DNA from: Pontibacter anaerobius
GTDB lineage: Bacteria; Bacteroidota; Bacteroidia; Cytophagales; Hymenobacteraceae
Assembly: GCF_026241195.1 (NCBI RefSeq)
Contig: NZ_JAPFQO010000008.1
Span: 248,001 to 312,000, forward strand
Reading direction: 5' to 3'
Length of the DNA: 64,000 nt
Part shown: piece after piece, positions 44,107 to 52,227 of the stretch
Position numbering within the stretch: position 1 is the first letter of the stretch
Layout of the letters: each line of letters opens with the position of its first letter
Notes under the pieces: model-generated
Told to the model about the DNA's origin: nothing
The model's database searches: none
Seen by the model: the letters and a program-made list of their open reading frames with translations, nothing else
Position numbers and translations under genes: made by a program

Positions 44107-45969
44107 TTAACGCCTGTCACTCAATAACACTCTTGAGTTGACGAGCCTGATGAACTCTGCCCGATAGCCTTCCGCATCCTTGCCGAGGGCGCCCTGCACC
44201 AGTTCCAGCACCTGGGCGTAGGTGGCGTTACCCTTAAACTCAGAATCGCGGAGCAGCATGCCAAAAGAGGCGACCGCCGCCGCAAACCGGAAGTTATCGG
44301 AGGTATTGCCCGCATCCAGGGCCTTGTCGGAAACCGTGGTGGAGATGAGCTTGCTCTTGCTGCCCTCCGGCTCCTTATACCGCAGTTTCAGCGTCAGGAT
44401 CTCATCGGTGGTGCTGGGCTGTTTGTTCAGCTGCGTTTGCTGGTACTTCAGCTTGTCCACTGCTCCCGTAGCTGTTCCCTTTGCACCTACTGGCACGATC
44501 TCGTAAAGGGCGGTTACGGTATGGCCGGCACCGAGCTCGCCCGCGTCTTTCTTGTCGTCGTTAAAATCCTCGCTCTGCAGGGTGCGGTTCTCGTAGCCGA
44601 TCAGGCGGTAAGCCTTTACCTTGGCCGGGTTAAACTCCAGCTGCAACTTCACGTCCTTGGCGATGGTAAAGAGCGTGCCGCCGAACTCGTTGATGAACAC
44701 TTTCTTCGCCTCCAGGATGTTGTCTACATAGGCATAGTTGCCGTTGCCTTTGTCAGCCAGCTGCTCCATGCGGGAGTCTTTCAGGTTGCCGGTTCCGAAA
44801 CCCAGCACCGTCAGGAAAATACCTGTCTCGCGCTTCTGCTCGATCAGCCGGTTCAGCTCCCCGTCGCTGCTCACGCCCACGTTAAAGTCGCCGTCTGTGG
44901 CAAGTATGATCCGGTTGTTGCCGCCCTTCCTAAAATTCTCCTGCGCCACCTGGTAGGCCAGGTTTATGCCTGCGCCGCCCGCCGTGGAGCCGCCGGCCTC
45001 CAGTTGGTCCAGCGCCTGCAGTATCTTGTCTTTATGGTTACCGGGCGTGGAGGGCAGCACCAGCCCCGCCGCGCCGGCATACACCACAATGGCTACCCTG
45101 TCCTGCGGGCGCAGCTGGTCTACCAACAGGTTAAGACCGGATTTTAGCAGCGGCAGTTTATCCGGGCTGGCCATGGAACCAGACACATCCAGCAGGAACA
45201 CCAGATTAGAAGGCGGGAGGTTATCCGTGGGGATCTCCTTGCCTTGCAGGCCGATGTGCAGCAGCTGATTCTCCTGGTTCCAGGGGCAGGCGGAAAGCTC
45301 GGTAGTCACAGAAAAAGGGTCTTCCCCGGTCGGCTGCGGGTAATCATAGGTGAAGTAGTTCACCATCTCCTCGATGCGCACAGCATCAACCGGCGGTTTC
45401 TGTCCATTGTTCAGGAAGCGGCGCACATTGCTATAGGAGGCCCTGTCTACGTCAATAGAGAAGGTGGAGAGCGGCGACTTTTTCGCATCCTGGAAGGTAC
45501 TCTCCTTCAGGTGGGCATAGTTCTCGGTGTTGTGCAGTACCTCCTGGTCGTAGGCAATATAACTGGTAGTATGCTTCTGCACGGCTATACCGGACGCAAT
45601 ACCTCTTATTTTTATTCTTTCCTTCACAACAACTTCGTCGCCCGTCACCACAACTTCCTGCAAGGCTGTGTTATCCACCTGAAGCTGCACATCTACTACA
45701 CGCTTGCTCCCCACCTTCACCTCTTTGTCCTGATAGCCGATAAACCTGAAAACAAGTATGGCTTTCTCGCTGGATACCTGCAGGCTATACTTGCCATGCT
45801 GATCGGTGGAGGTTCCGGTTCTCGTTCCTTTCTCCAGAACGGTAACACCCGGCAGCGGCGTACCGCTATCGGCGTCAGTTACGGTGCCAGTAATACTTAT
45901 CGACTGGGCTTTTGCCTGCAGCCCCAGCATCAGCAGGGCCAGCAGCAATGTGTAAAGATGGTTTTTCAT
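44107..45969 (-). CDS. VWA/DUF3520 (YfbK-type) protein with carboxypeptidase-like N-domain
   Basis: Exported protein of 620 residues. After a signal peptide (ending AKAQ) comes a CarboxypepD_reg-like beta domain (ITGTVTDADSGTPLPGVTV, about 25-105) ending NTALQEVVVTG, a SusC-like linker. A YfbK-type N-domain (STFSIDVDRASYSNVRRFL) precedes a von Willebrand A domain (about 250-430) with the metal site FLLDVSGSM (D-x-S-x-S) and TDGDFNVG. The C-terminal DUF3520 domain (about 440-610) completes the YfbK architecture. It may bind a partner in the periplasm or outer membrane; the function is unknown. It is divergent from the sigma/anti-sigma pair at 46067, and its fold pieces recur there. Confidence 0.85.
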   Translation of the reverse strand: MKNHLYTLLLALLMLGLQAKAQSISITGTVTDADSGTPLPGVTVLEKGTRTGTSTDQHGKYSLQVSSEKAILVFRFIGYQDKEVKVGSKRVVDVQLQVDNTALQEVVVTGDEVVVKERIKIRGIASGIAVQKHTTSYIAYDQEVLHNTENYAHLKESTFQDAKKSPLSTFSIDVDRASYSNVRRFLNNGQKPPVDAVRIEEMVNYFTYDYPQPTGEDPFSVTTELSACPWNQENQLLHIGLQGKEIPTDNLPPSNLVFLLDVSGSMASPDKLPLLKSGLNLLVDQLRPQDRVAIVVYAGAAGLVLPSTPGNHKDKILQALDQLEAGGSTAGGAGINLAYQVAQENFRKGGNNRIILATDGDFNVGVSSDGELNRLIEQKRETGIFLTVLGFGTGNLKDSRMEQLADKGNGNYAYVDNILEAKKVFINEFGGTLFTIAKDVKLQLEFNPAKVKAYRLIGYENRTLQSEDFNDDKKDAGELGAGHTVTALYEIVPVGAKGTATGAVDKLKYQQTQLNKQPSTTDEILTLKLRYKEPEGSKSKLISTTVSDKALDAGNTSDNFRFAAAVASFGMLLRDSEFKGNATYAQVLELVQGALGKDAEGYRAEFIRLVNSRVLLSDRR

Positions 45970-46066
45970 GGCTTTATGCGTTTGTTTCCTATAGGATGCG
46001 GCCCTCCCGGAAATTCCATAAGCCCTTCTGAAAAAAAATTCCTTTCTTTAGGAAAAGATACTCCAG

Positions 46067-46666
46067 ATGCTGCCCTTTTTCCTCAAGCTGTTCACAAACG
46101 CCAAGCCGCCTCCTCCGGATGCGGAACTGCTGCGCCTGTACCGGCAGAGCGGGGAACTGGAGCACCTGGGCGAGCTTTTTCAGCGGCACTCGGAAATGGT
46201 ATACCTGGTCTGCCTGAAGTACCTGAAGGATGAGGAGGAAAGCAAAGACGCCACCATGCAGCTTTTCGAGCACCTGACGACGGCGTTACTAAAGCACGAG
46301 GTGGATAATTTTAAAAGCTGGCTCTACGCCACGGCCAAGAACCACTGCCTCATGAAACTGCGACCGCAAAAGGGGGCGACAGGGGTTTTCAAAGAAGAAT
46401 CGCCACCTGCGCTTATGGAAAACCATGAGCCGCTGCATCTTACAGAGGCAGAGCAGGCCGAGGAAACGGAACAGCTTTTGCAGCAGGCCCTGCAGCAACT
46501 GCCGACAGAACAGTATACTTGCGTAGAGCTGTTTTACCTGCAGCAGAAAAGCTACGCTGAGATTGTTACCCTGACGGGTTATGAACTGAACAAAGTAAAA
46601 AGCTATATCCAGAACGGGAAGCGGAACCTTAAAATTTACATGGAGAAACACCATGCCACACGATAA
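46067..46666 (+). CDS. ECF-type RNA polymerase sigma factor
   Basis: Sigma factor of 199 residues. Region 2 (LGELFQRHSEMVYLVCLKYL, KDATMQLFEHL, NFKSWLYATAKNHCLMKLR) binds core polymerase and the -10 element. Region 4 (QYTCVELFYLQQKSYAEIV, YELNKVKSYIQNGKRNLKI) reads the -35 element. A linker of about 50 acidic residues lies between. The next gene starts 14 bases before its stop and carries an anti-sigma-like zinc motif, so the two are co-translated. Targets probably include the divergent VWA gene, by position only. Confidence 0.92.
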   Translation: MLPFFLKLFTNAKPPPPDAELLRLYRQSGELEHLGELFQRHSEMVYLVCLKYLKDEEESKDATMQLFEHLTTALLKHEVDNFKSWLYATAKNHCLMKLRPQKGATGVFKEESPPALMENHEPLHLTEAEQAEETEQLLQQALQQLPTEQYTCVELFYLQQKSYAEIVTLTGYELNKVKSYIQNGKRNLKIYMEKHHATR

Positions 46667-48032
46667 GCACCACATACTTTGGCCAGACGGCGACCACCCT
46701 TCGCTGGAGCTGCTGCGGCAGTACCAGCAAGGCGATCTGCCCGCTGCCCTGCACCACCAGCTGGAGCGGCACCTGCTGGGCTGTGCCCTGTGTGCAGACG
46801 TGCTGGAAGGTATGGAGGTGTCCGATGCCGGGCAAACCAAAGCCGCTGTAACCGACATTAACCAACGCATACAGGCGCAGGCGCAGCAACGCAAGGAGAA
46901 AGCTGCCCCGGTGTACTGGCAGAGTGCTGCGGCCATACTTATATTGGTGGCCTCGGCAATGCTGGTGCTGTACTATAATTACCAAAAGCAGCAGCCGGCG
47001 CAGGAGCTGGCAAAAACAGAGATACTAGCTGACGAAGAATTGCCCAATGTGGCTGCCAATGAGCCGGTAGCACCTGCAGCGGCGGATACCCAAAGCACTG
47101 AAATCTCGGAGAAAAGTATAGCCGCCGTTACGCCTGCCAGAAAGTATACTTCCCCGTTGGTGAGGGCGGATGCCGAGGAGGTATCGGACCTTGAGTTTGA
47201 CTTAGACGATGCCGTAGTTGAGGAGGAGGTTCCAGATAATGAAGCCTTGGATACTGTATACCTGGCAGATAAAGGCGAAGCAACCACTAAAAAGTCATCT
47301 AGTCAGGATTACGCCACCATAACCGAAAGCAAGCCCCTTGCCTCACCTAGCATGGCAGTGGCTCCTGAATCGCTGGATGTTTCCAAAGCGCTGTCTGGAA
47401 AAGTGGCAGGAGTTTCCATCAGGGGAGTAAGTACTGTCAGACCCAGAAACAACTCTGCGGCTAATCAGAAGCAGATTACAGGGCGGGTACTGTCGGAGGA
47501 GGGGGAGCCGCTATCGGGGGTGGCAGTTCTGCTAAAGGGCAAGGCCATTGGCACGGTGACCGATGCCGAGGGGAATTACAGTTTGGCGCTGCCGGAGGGG
47601 GAGCAAACGCTGCGCTTCAGCTTCATTGGCTTCGAAACCGCGGAAAAGACACTGGCCCAAAACGATACCTCTGCCGATATCACTATGGCCCAAGACCAGA
47701 GGTCGCTGAGCGAAGTAGTGGTGACCGGCTACGGCGTGCAGCGGGAAGTGCCGGAGAAAGTATCCCCGATGCCTGTCCCAAGGATGCGTCAGTATAAAAA
47801 ATACCTGCAGGAAAACAGCAGAACAGTTCCGGTATCAGGAAAGGTAAAAGTGGCCTTTACCGTGGGCACGAACGGAAAGCCGCAGCAGATCAGGGTGGTG
47901 AAGAGCCTGTGCCCTGCGTGTGATGCCGAGGCCATCCGGCTGGTGCAGGAAGGCCCGCGCTGGAAACCTGGCCAGGAGAACGGCCAGCCTGTGGAGCGGG
48001 AGGTGCGGCTAAGTATAAAGTTCAAGGATTAA
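46653..48032 (+). CDS. Anti-sigma-like / TonB energy-transducer fusion
   Basis: Multi-part membrane protein of 459 residues. The N-terminal region (about 10-60) has HHQLERHLLGCALCADVLEG, a H-x6-C-x2-C motif of zinc-type anti-sigma domains. A membrane segment (AAAILILVASAMLVLYY) lies at about 90-107. An acidic periplasmic linker (about 120-235) follows. Next is a stretch like a SusC plug (LDVSKALSGKVAGVSIRGV), a carboxypeptidase-regulatory-like beta domain (about 270-345) ending LSEVVVTGYGVQ, and a TonB C-terminal domain (GKVKVAFTVGTNGKPQQIRV, about 385-459). It overlaps the sigma gene by 14 bases. It may couple outer-membrane signals to sigma activity; each piece is recognisable but the whole is unusual. 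Confidence 0.8.
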   Translation: MPHDKHHILWPDGDHPSLELLRQYQQGDLPAALHHQLERHLLGCALCADVLEGMEVSDAGQTKAAVTDINQRIQAQAQQRKEKAAPVYWQSAAAILILVASAMLVLYYNYQKQQPAQELAKTEILADEELPNVAANEPVAPAAADTQSTEISEKSIAAVTPARKYTSPLVRADAEEVSDLEFDLDDAVVEEEVPDNEALDTVYLADKGEATTKKSSSQDYATITESKPLASPSMAVAPESLDVSKALSGKVAGVSIRGVSTVRPRNNSAANQKQITGRVLSEEGEPLSGVAVLLKGKAIGTVTDAEGNYSLALPEGEQTLRFSFIGFETAEKTLAQNDTSADITMAQDQRSLSEVVVTGYGVQREVPEKVSPMPVPRMRQYKKYLQENSRTVPVSGKVKVAFTVGTNGKPQQIRVVKSLCPACDAEAIRLVQEGPRWKPGQENGQPVEREVRLSIKFKD

Positions 48033-48437
48033 GGCGTACACCCTTGCAGGTATACGCCCTAATCTTTCTTTATCTCAGTTTGATTCTGATAATTTTTAAT
48101 ACTTATTGCGCGAGCGTCCACGCTCGTGACTGGCTATTTTTGGGCCTCTGGCCCAGTTGAGTTGCAAACTCAACACCATTGTAGGCCACAAGTTGAAAAC
48201 TTGCGGCAGAACGGGTCTTCAGCCTTACTTCCTTACCCCATAACATCTCTGGAATGGATCTGAAGATGAAGAATTGTCCCCTTAAGGGGACCACAGGGGT
48301 GTTAATTTGCCCTGTGATCCCCTCAAGGGGGTAGTTGGAAAAGCACGGGTTACAAACCCGCGCCAGCATCTCGTATAAATTTCAAATAACCGGGCACACC
48401 AAGTAGGTACATACCCTTCTTTCTCCTTACTATCCGC
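48033..48437. repeat. Cluster of back-to-back hairpin repeats
   Basis: Within 48105-48365 there are at least six short perfect hairpins with 5-8 base arms and 0-3 base loops: CGAGCGTCCACGCTCG (48111-48126), TGGGCCTCTGGCCCA (48141-48155), GTTGAGTTGCAAACTCAAC (48156-48174), CAAGTTGAAAACTTG (48189-48203), TCCCCTTAAGGGGA (48277-48290) and CGGGTTACAAACCCG (48346-48360). A wider pair CACAGGG / CCCTGTG spans 48292-48316. This looks like REP-type intergenic repeats; no gene is present. Confidence 0.7.
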
Positions 48438-48851
48438 TTACGAGGCAAACACCTCGTCCGGGTCCTTGAAAGCCTTGAACTCCAGCGGATTGCTGCTCAG
48501 ATCAAGTACGAACATGGTGCGCTGCTCCCCCACTTGCCCTTCGTAGCGCGTGTGCGCCTTCACCACAAACTTTATGTCGTGCTGCTGCAGTTTCTGCTGT
48601 ACCTCCTCAAACTGCTCATAGCTCAGTATACAGCCAAAGTGCGGCACCGGCACACTCACGCCATCCACCTTGCCGCAGTAATCCAGTTCCGGGATGTTGG
48701 CGCTCACGTGGCCCGACAGCTGATGCCCGAAAAAGTCGAAATCGATCCAATGCTCAGTGCTCCGCCCCTCTTTGCAGCCCAGGATATCCACGTAAAACCG
48801 TCGCGTGGAGGCGATGTCTTTTATCTTGAAAGCGTAATGAAATGGGTTCAT
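48438..48851 (-). CDS. VOC (glyoxalase-like) superfamily protein
   Basis: Metal-dependent VOC-fold protein of about 137 residues, with two beta-alpha-beta-beta-beta modules (FHYAFKIKDIASTRRFYVDI; PHFGCILSYEQFEEVQQKL). The first-module ligand is the His of FHYAFKI, and the last strand carries the Glu of SSNPLEFKAF, the usual glyoxalase metal-ligand layout. I take ATG 48851 (MNPFHYAF) because the fold begins there; an upstream extension into the next gene lacks similarity. It starts 2 bases after the stop of the dehydrogenase gene. Substrate unknown. Confidence 0.85.
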   Translation of the reverse strand: MNPFHYAFKIKDIASTRRFYVDILGCKEGRSTEHWIDFDFFGHQLSGHVSANIPELDYCGKVDGVSVPVPHFGCILSYEQFEEVQQKLQQHDIKFVVKAHTRYEGQVGEQRTMFVLDLSSNPLEFKAFKDPDEVFAS

Positions 48852-48852
48852 G

Positions 48853-49782
48853 TTAATAACCTTTGGTTCTAGAAACAAGATTGAGCAGGGGCTCTCCGCT
48901 TTGGGCCCTATCGTAATTTTCCAACAGCTGCACCACCGCCGACTCTGGATCGGTGACACTGGCAATGTGCGGTGTTACACTTATTTTAGGGTGCGTCCAG
49001 AATGGATGCCCCTCCGGTAGCGGCTCCTCCCGCAACACATCCAGGCTTGCCCCTGCCAGATGCCCCGCATCAATCACCTGGATCAGGTCTTCCTCTACCA
49101 GGTGCTCGCCGCGCGCTACGTTAATTACATAGGCCTGCTTGGGCAGCTTAAGTAAATTATCCTTGTTGAGGATGTTGGCCGTTTCGGGAGTAAGTGGAAG
49201 CAGGCAGATGAGAATATCCGCTGTGCCTAGAAAGGCATCAAGCTCCTCAGGGCCGGCGTATACTTTTATACTTTCCAGCCTCTTTGCGGAGCTTGCCCAG
49301 CCCGTTACCTTAAATCCAATGCTGCTGAGGCGGTGGGCAACTTCAGTGCCCAAGGTACCTATGCCCATCACGCCGACAGTTACATCTTCGTTTCTTTTAT
49401 ACTTGTGGGGTTTCCAGGTTTGCGTTTTTTCTGCAGCCTTGTAGGCATGAAGCCCACGCATATGGTTCAGCACCAGGGCCATGGTAAAATCAGCCATGTC
49501 GTTGGTCAGGTTCTCGTCCTTTATTCTGGTAATCTGTACCTGCTCCGGAATATCCGGATCTTTCAGGATGTGGTCCACGCCTGCACCAAGCGAAGAAATA
49601 CTTTTCAGGTTCGGGAATTCTTTAAACACGCCCAGCGGATGGTTCCAGGCCAAGGCGAAGGTAACCTCCTCGCGCGGCAGGTCATGGGGGTATATCCGGA
49701 CATCCAGTTCTGGCCTTTTCTCTTTAAGTGCTTTCACCCAGGGGCTCACATTTCTGCCCTGGCTAACTATCGTAATTGGCAT
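48853..49782 (-). CDS. D-2-hydroxyacid dehydrogenase, GhrA-like
   Basis: NAD(P)-dependent reductase of 309 residues, close to the glyoxylate/hydroxypyruvate reductase A group. The N-terminal catalytic half includes ISSLGAGVDHIL. The Rossmann domain has GVMGIGTLGTEVAHRL for cofactor binding. Active-site Arg is in VINVARGEHL, Glu in SLDVLREEPLP and His in PHIASVTDP. It reduces 2-oxoacids such as glyoxylate. It is read before the VOC gene, 2 bases apart, suggesting joint handling of small oxo-acids or aldehydes. Confidence 0.9.
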   Translation of the reverse strand: MPITIVSQGRNVSPWVKALKEKRPELDVRIYPHDLPREEVTFALAWNHPLGVFKEFPNLKSISSLGAGVDHILKDPDIPEQVQITRIKDENLTNDMADFTMALVLNHMRGLHAYKAAEKTQTWKPHKYKRNEDVTVGVMGIGTLGTEVAHRLSSIGFKVTGWASSAKRLESIKVYAGPEELDAFLGTADILICLLPLTPETANILNKDNLLKLPKQAYVINVARGEHLVEEDLIQVIDAGHLAGASLDVLREEPLPEGHPFWTHPKISVTPHIASVTDPESAVVQLLENYDRAQSGEPLLNLVSRTKGY

Positions 49783-50130
49783 AGTAAATTCGGGGTATCA
49801 GCAGCTGATTCTCTTTTAAAAGGGCAAGCCTTTACAGCTACAGCCACTAAGTTACGACCTATACTACAAAAGAACGGTATCAGCAGCTTAAAAATCAGGA
49901 CGTGCCTTCAGTAAAGTACTCTGGATACCATACTCAACGCCCTTAAACTTTGGGAAGGACATAAAAACAGAGCCTGCCTTAAGTTTTGCTTAAGGCAGGC
50001 CTTACATTTTTGAATTTCGAGCAAACATCAAGTTAGGTCGAAAAGCTTCTACAAGCTTAATTCAGGCTATCACCTGTCTGGTCGAAAACACAGAATGTAT
50101 GTTAGTATATACGTTGGTTTTCCGGTGGTG
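49783..50130. other. Intergenic region with one hairpin
   Basis: This region of 348 bases holds the upstream part of the GhrA-like gene and a terminator at 49972-50000. Apart from a duplicated HindIII-like AAGCTT pair near 50043-50060, I see no gene or RNA. Confidence 0.4.
49972..50000. terminator. Hairpin terminator
   Basis: Perfect 12-base stem GCCTGCCTTAAG / CTTAAGGCAGGC with a 5-base loop and a T-rich end on the minus strand. It probably ends the small membrane protein gene at 50131. Confidence 0.6.
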
Positions 50131-50343
50131 TTAAGCTGTCATATCCTGTTTTTCACTTCTACCCAGATAAATCCCGTAGGCAATAAGACCGAAGGCGGCG
50201 GCAAAAAGGATATACTGCTGCTCCTTTACCGATAGCCCTTTGTAAAAGTCGATGCCCCTCGTCGGGTCTTTGATAATATCGGCCAGTTGGGAAGGGTTGC
50301 TAACAAGGCTGCGCAGTGAGGTGTTTTCCAATGTATTTTCCAT
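50131..50343 (-). CDS. Small single-pass membrane protein, 70 aa
   Basis: Unknown protein of 70 residues. A soluble N-terminus (STRSLVSNPSQLADIIKDPT-like) is followed by KGLSVKEQQYILFAAAFGLIAYGIYLG, where about residues 47-62 form one membrane segment, and a short charged tail. It has its own terminator downstream. The composition is coding-like and small proteins of this design are common in this phylum, but no function is known. Confidence 0.55.
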   Translation of the reverse strand: MENTLENTSLRSLVSNPSQLADIIKDPTRGIDFYKGLSVKEQQYILFAAAFGLIAYGIYLGRSEKQDMTA

Positions 50344-50533
50344 AGTTTAGTAGCTGTTTTAGTAATTTCCTAGTAGATACGTCACTACGAGCGCATTAGA
50401 TATACTTAATCGATATATGCTGTTTCGCCGGCTACAAAGTATAAATCCGATCGCTGATCAACCTCCACTCTGATGCAAAATCAGAAGGTAGAGGCTAACT
50501 AATTGTGCTTTATCTTTGTTACCTACAGAAGCC

Positions 50534-50562
50534 TTGAAACTATACTTTAATAAGTAGCTTTG
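50534..50562 (+). promoter_or_regulatory. Promoter of selO, TTG-N18-TAnnTTTG
   Basis: TTG (50534-50536), an 18-base spacer and TAGCTTTG (50555-50562) match the Bacteroidetes housekeeping promoter exactly. The box lies 31 bases before the ATG of the SelO gene. A second TATCTTTG box at 50511-50518 lacks a spaced TTG. Confidence 0.55.
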
Positions 50563-50593
50563 AGGATAAGTATAAATCAATAAGCCTGTACCT

Positions 50594-52150
50594 ATGGAGA
50601 GCCTGCGCTCAAAGAAGTATAAAAAAGAATTTGTAGATACGTTTCCGGGCGACGAAACCGGTGACCTGACGCCACGCCAGACTCCCGGCATGCTGTACAG
50701 CAAAGCCCTGCCCACCCCCGTCGGGAGAGTTACCCTGCTGGCCTGGTCAGACGACCTGGCGGCAAAGCTTGGAATTCAGAAACCTGCTGATCAAAAGGAG
50801 CTGGACATACTCGGTGGAAACCATGTAACCGACACCATGTACCCCTACGCCGCCTGCTATGCCGGCCATCAATTCGGCGGCTGGGCCGGCCAGCTGGGCG
50901 ATGGCCGCGCCATTACGCTAGGCGAGTGGGAAACCCCTGACGACACATCATGGGAGTTGCAGCTGAAAGGAGCTGGCCCAACCCCTTACTCCCGCCGCGC
51001 CGACGGTCGCGCGGTACTGCGCTCTTCGGTGCGTGAATACCTCATGAGCGAAGCCATGCACTACCTTGGGGTGCCTACCACACGTGCCCTCAGCCTGGTG
51101 GCCACCGGCGATCCGGTGCTGCGCGACATGTTTTACAACGGCAACGCAGCTTTTGAGGCAGGCGCCATTGTGATGCGCGCTGCTCCGAGTTTCCTGCGCT
51201 TCGGCAACTTTGAGATCCTGAATGCCCGAAAGGAAACTGACAACCTGCGCCAGCTCGTGGACTGGACCATAAGCCGCTATTACCCACACATTAAGGGTGA
51301 GGATAAGATAGTTACCTTCTTTAAGGAAGTGGTAGAACGCACCGCGAGTCTGGTGGTGGAGTGGCAGCGGGTGGGCTTTGTGCACGGCGTGATGAACACC
51401 GACAACATGTCTATACTTGGCCTCACGATAGATTATGGCCCTTATTCCTTTCTGGATGACTATGATCCCGATTTTACGCCCAACACCACAGATTTGCCTG
51501 GCAGGCGCTACGCCTTCGGTAAACAGCCCAGCATCGCCTACTGGAACCTTGGTTGCCTGGCCGCGGCGCTGCTGCCTTTAGTAGAAAAGGATCAGCTGCT
51601 GCCTGCCCTGGAAACTTATAAGGAGGTGTATTGGCAGAAATACTACGCCATGATGGGCAACAAACTAGGACTAGACCGGGTTAGCCGCCTCGACACAGAC
51701 CTGATCACACAGTTCGAAAAAACACTTTCCTCGGTAAAGCCCGACATGGCGATCTTCTTCCAACTGCTGATAGACCTGCCGCTGTACATGGGCAGTGCAC
51801 AGGAAGTGGCGGAGCATTTTAAGGAAAGCTTTTATGATGAACTGAGCCAGGAGCAACACCAGCAGCTTTATACTTTGATTGAGAGCTACCTGGATCGGCT
51901 CAACAAAAACACCATTACCCGCAAAGTCTCGCAGGAGCTGATGCGCAAAACCAACCCGCGCTTCATACTTCGGAACTACCTGCTGCACCAGGCCATTGAG
52001 GAACTGGAAAAAGGCGAGACTGCTCTTTTCGAGAAACTCCAGAAAGCCATTAGAGAGCCATATTCTGATAAGTATGATGAGTTCTTTGCTAAGCGCCCGG
52101 AATGGGCTACGCAGAAGGCCGGGTGCTCCATGCTGTCTTGCAGCTCTTGA
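50594..52150 (+). CDS. selO: SelO-family protein adenylyltransferase (YdiU)
   Basis: Pseudokinase that transfers AMP from ATP to Ser/Thr/Tyr of target proteins (SelO family; 518 residues, full length). Motifs are QFGGWAGQLGDGRAITLGE (Gly-rich ATP region), QLKGAGPTPYSR, RADGRAVLRSSVREYL, the catalytic segment VHGVMNTDNMSILGLTIDYGPY with DYGP, and the C-terminal redox Cys pair in GCSMLSCSS. Some SelO proteins carry selenocysteine there; this one ends in Cys-Ser-Ser. Targets in redox defence are known from E. coli and mammals but not shown here. Confidence 0.93.
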   Translation: MESLRSKKYKKEFVDTFPGDETGDLTPRQTPGMLYSKALPTPVGRVTLLAWSDDLAAKLGIQKPADQKELDILGGNHVTDTMYPYAACYAGHQFGGWAGQLGDGRAITLGEWETPDDTSWELQLKGAGPTPYSRRADGRAVLRSSVREYLMSEAMHYLGVPTTRALSLVATGDPVLRDMFYNGNAAFEAGAIVMRAAPSFLRFGNFEILNARKETDNLRQLVDWTISRYYPHIKGEDKIVTFFKEVVERTASLVVEWQRVGFVHGVMNTDNMSILGLTIDYGPYSFLDDYDPDFTPNTTDLPGRRYAFGKQPSIAYWNLGCLAAALLPLVEKDQLLPALETYKEVYWQKYYAMMGNKLGLDRVSRLDTDLITQFEKTLSSVKPDMAIFFQLLIDLPLYMGSAQEVAEHFKESFYDELSQEQHQQLYTLIESYLDRLNKNTITRKVSQELMRKTNPRFILRNYLLHQAIEELEKGETALFEKLQKAIREPYSDKYDEFFAKRPEWATQKAGCSMLSCSS

Positions 52151-52158
52151 TATTGTTG

Positions 52159-52216
52159 CTACAAAGTATAAAAGCCTCCCCGGAAGTAGTTTCGGGGAGG
52201 CTTTTATACTTTGTAG
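52159..52216. terminator. Bidirectional terminator, perfect 24-base inverted repeat
   Basis: The 24-base arms (52159-52182 and 52193-52216) are perfectly complementary around a 10-base loop. Each arm contains AAGTATAAAAGCC or its complement, so the abundant TATACTT motif is built into the stem. It lies between the convergent SelO and aminotransferase genes. Confidence 0.8.
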
Positions 52217-52227
52217 CCAATCTCATG

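Noticed and set aside
44437-45147. 236-codon plus-strand frame inside the VWA gene
   Set aside because: It is antisense to recognisable VWA domain sequence and shows no domain of its own.
46289-46936. 215-codon minus-strand frame over the sigma factor and fusion gene
   Set aside because: It is antisense to conserved sigma regions and Cys-rich without any known pattern.
48105-48365. Intact insertion sequence
   Set aside because: No transposase frame lies between or near the palindromes; they are short and of different sequence, unlike IS terminal repeats.
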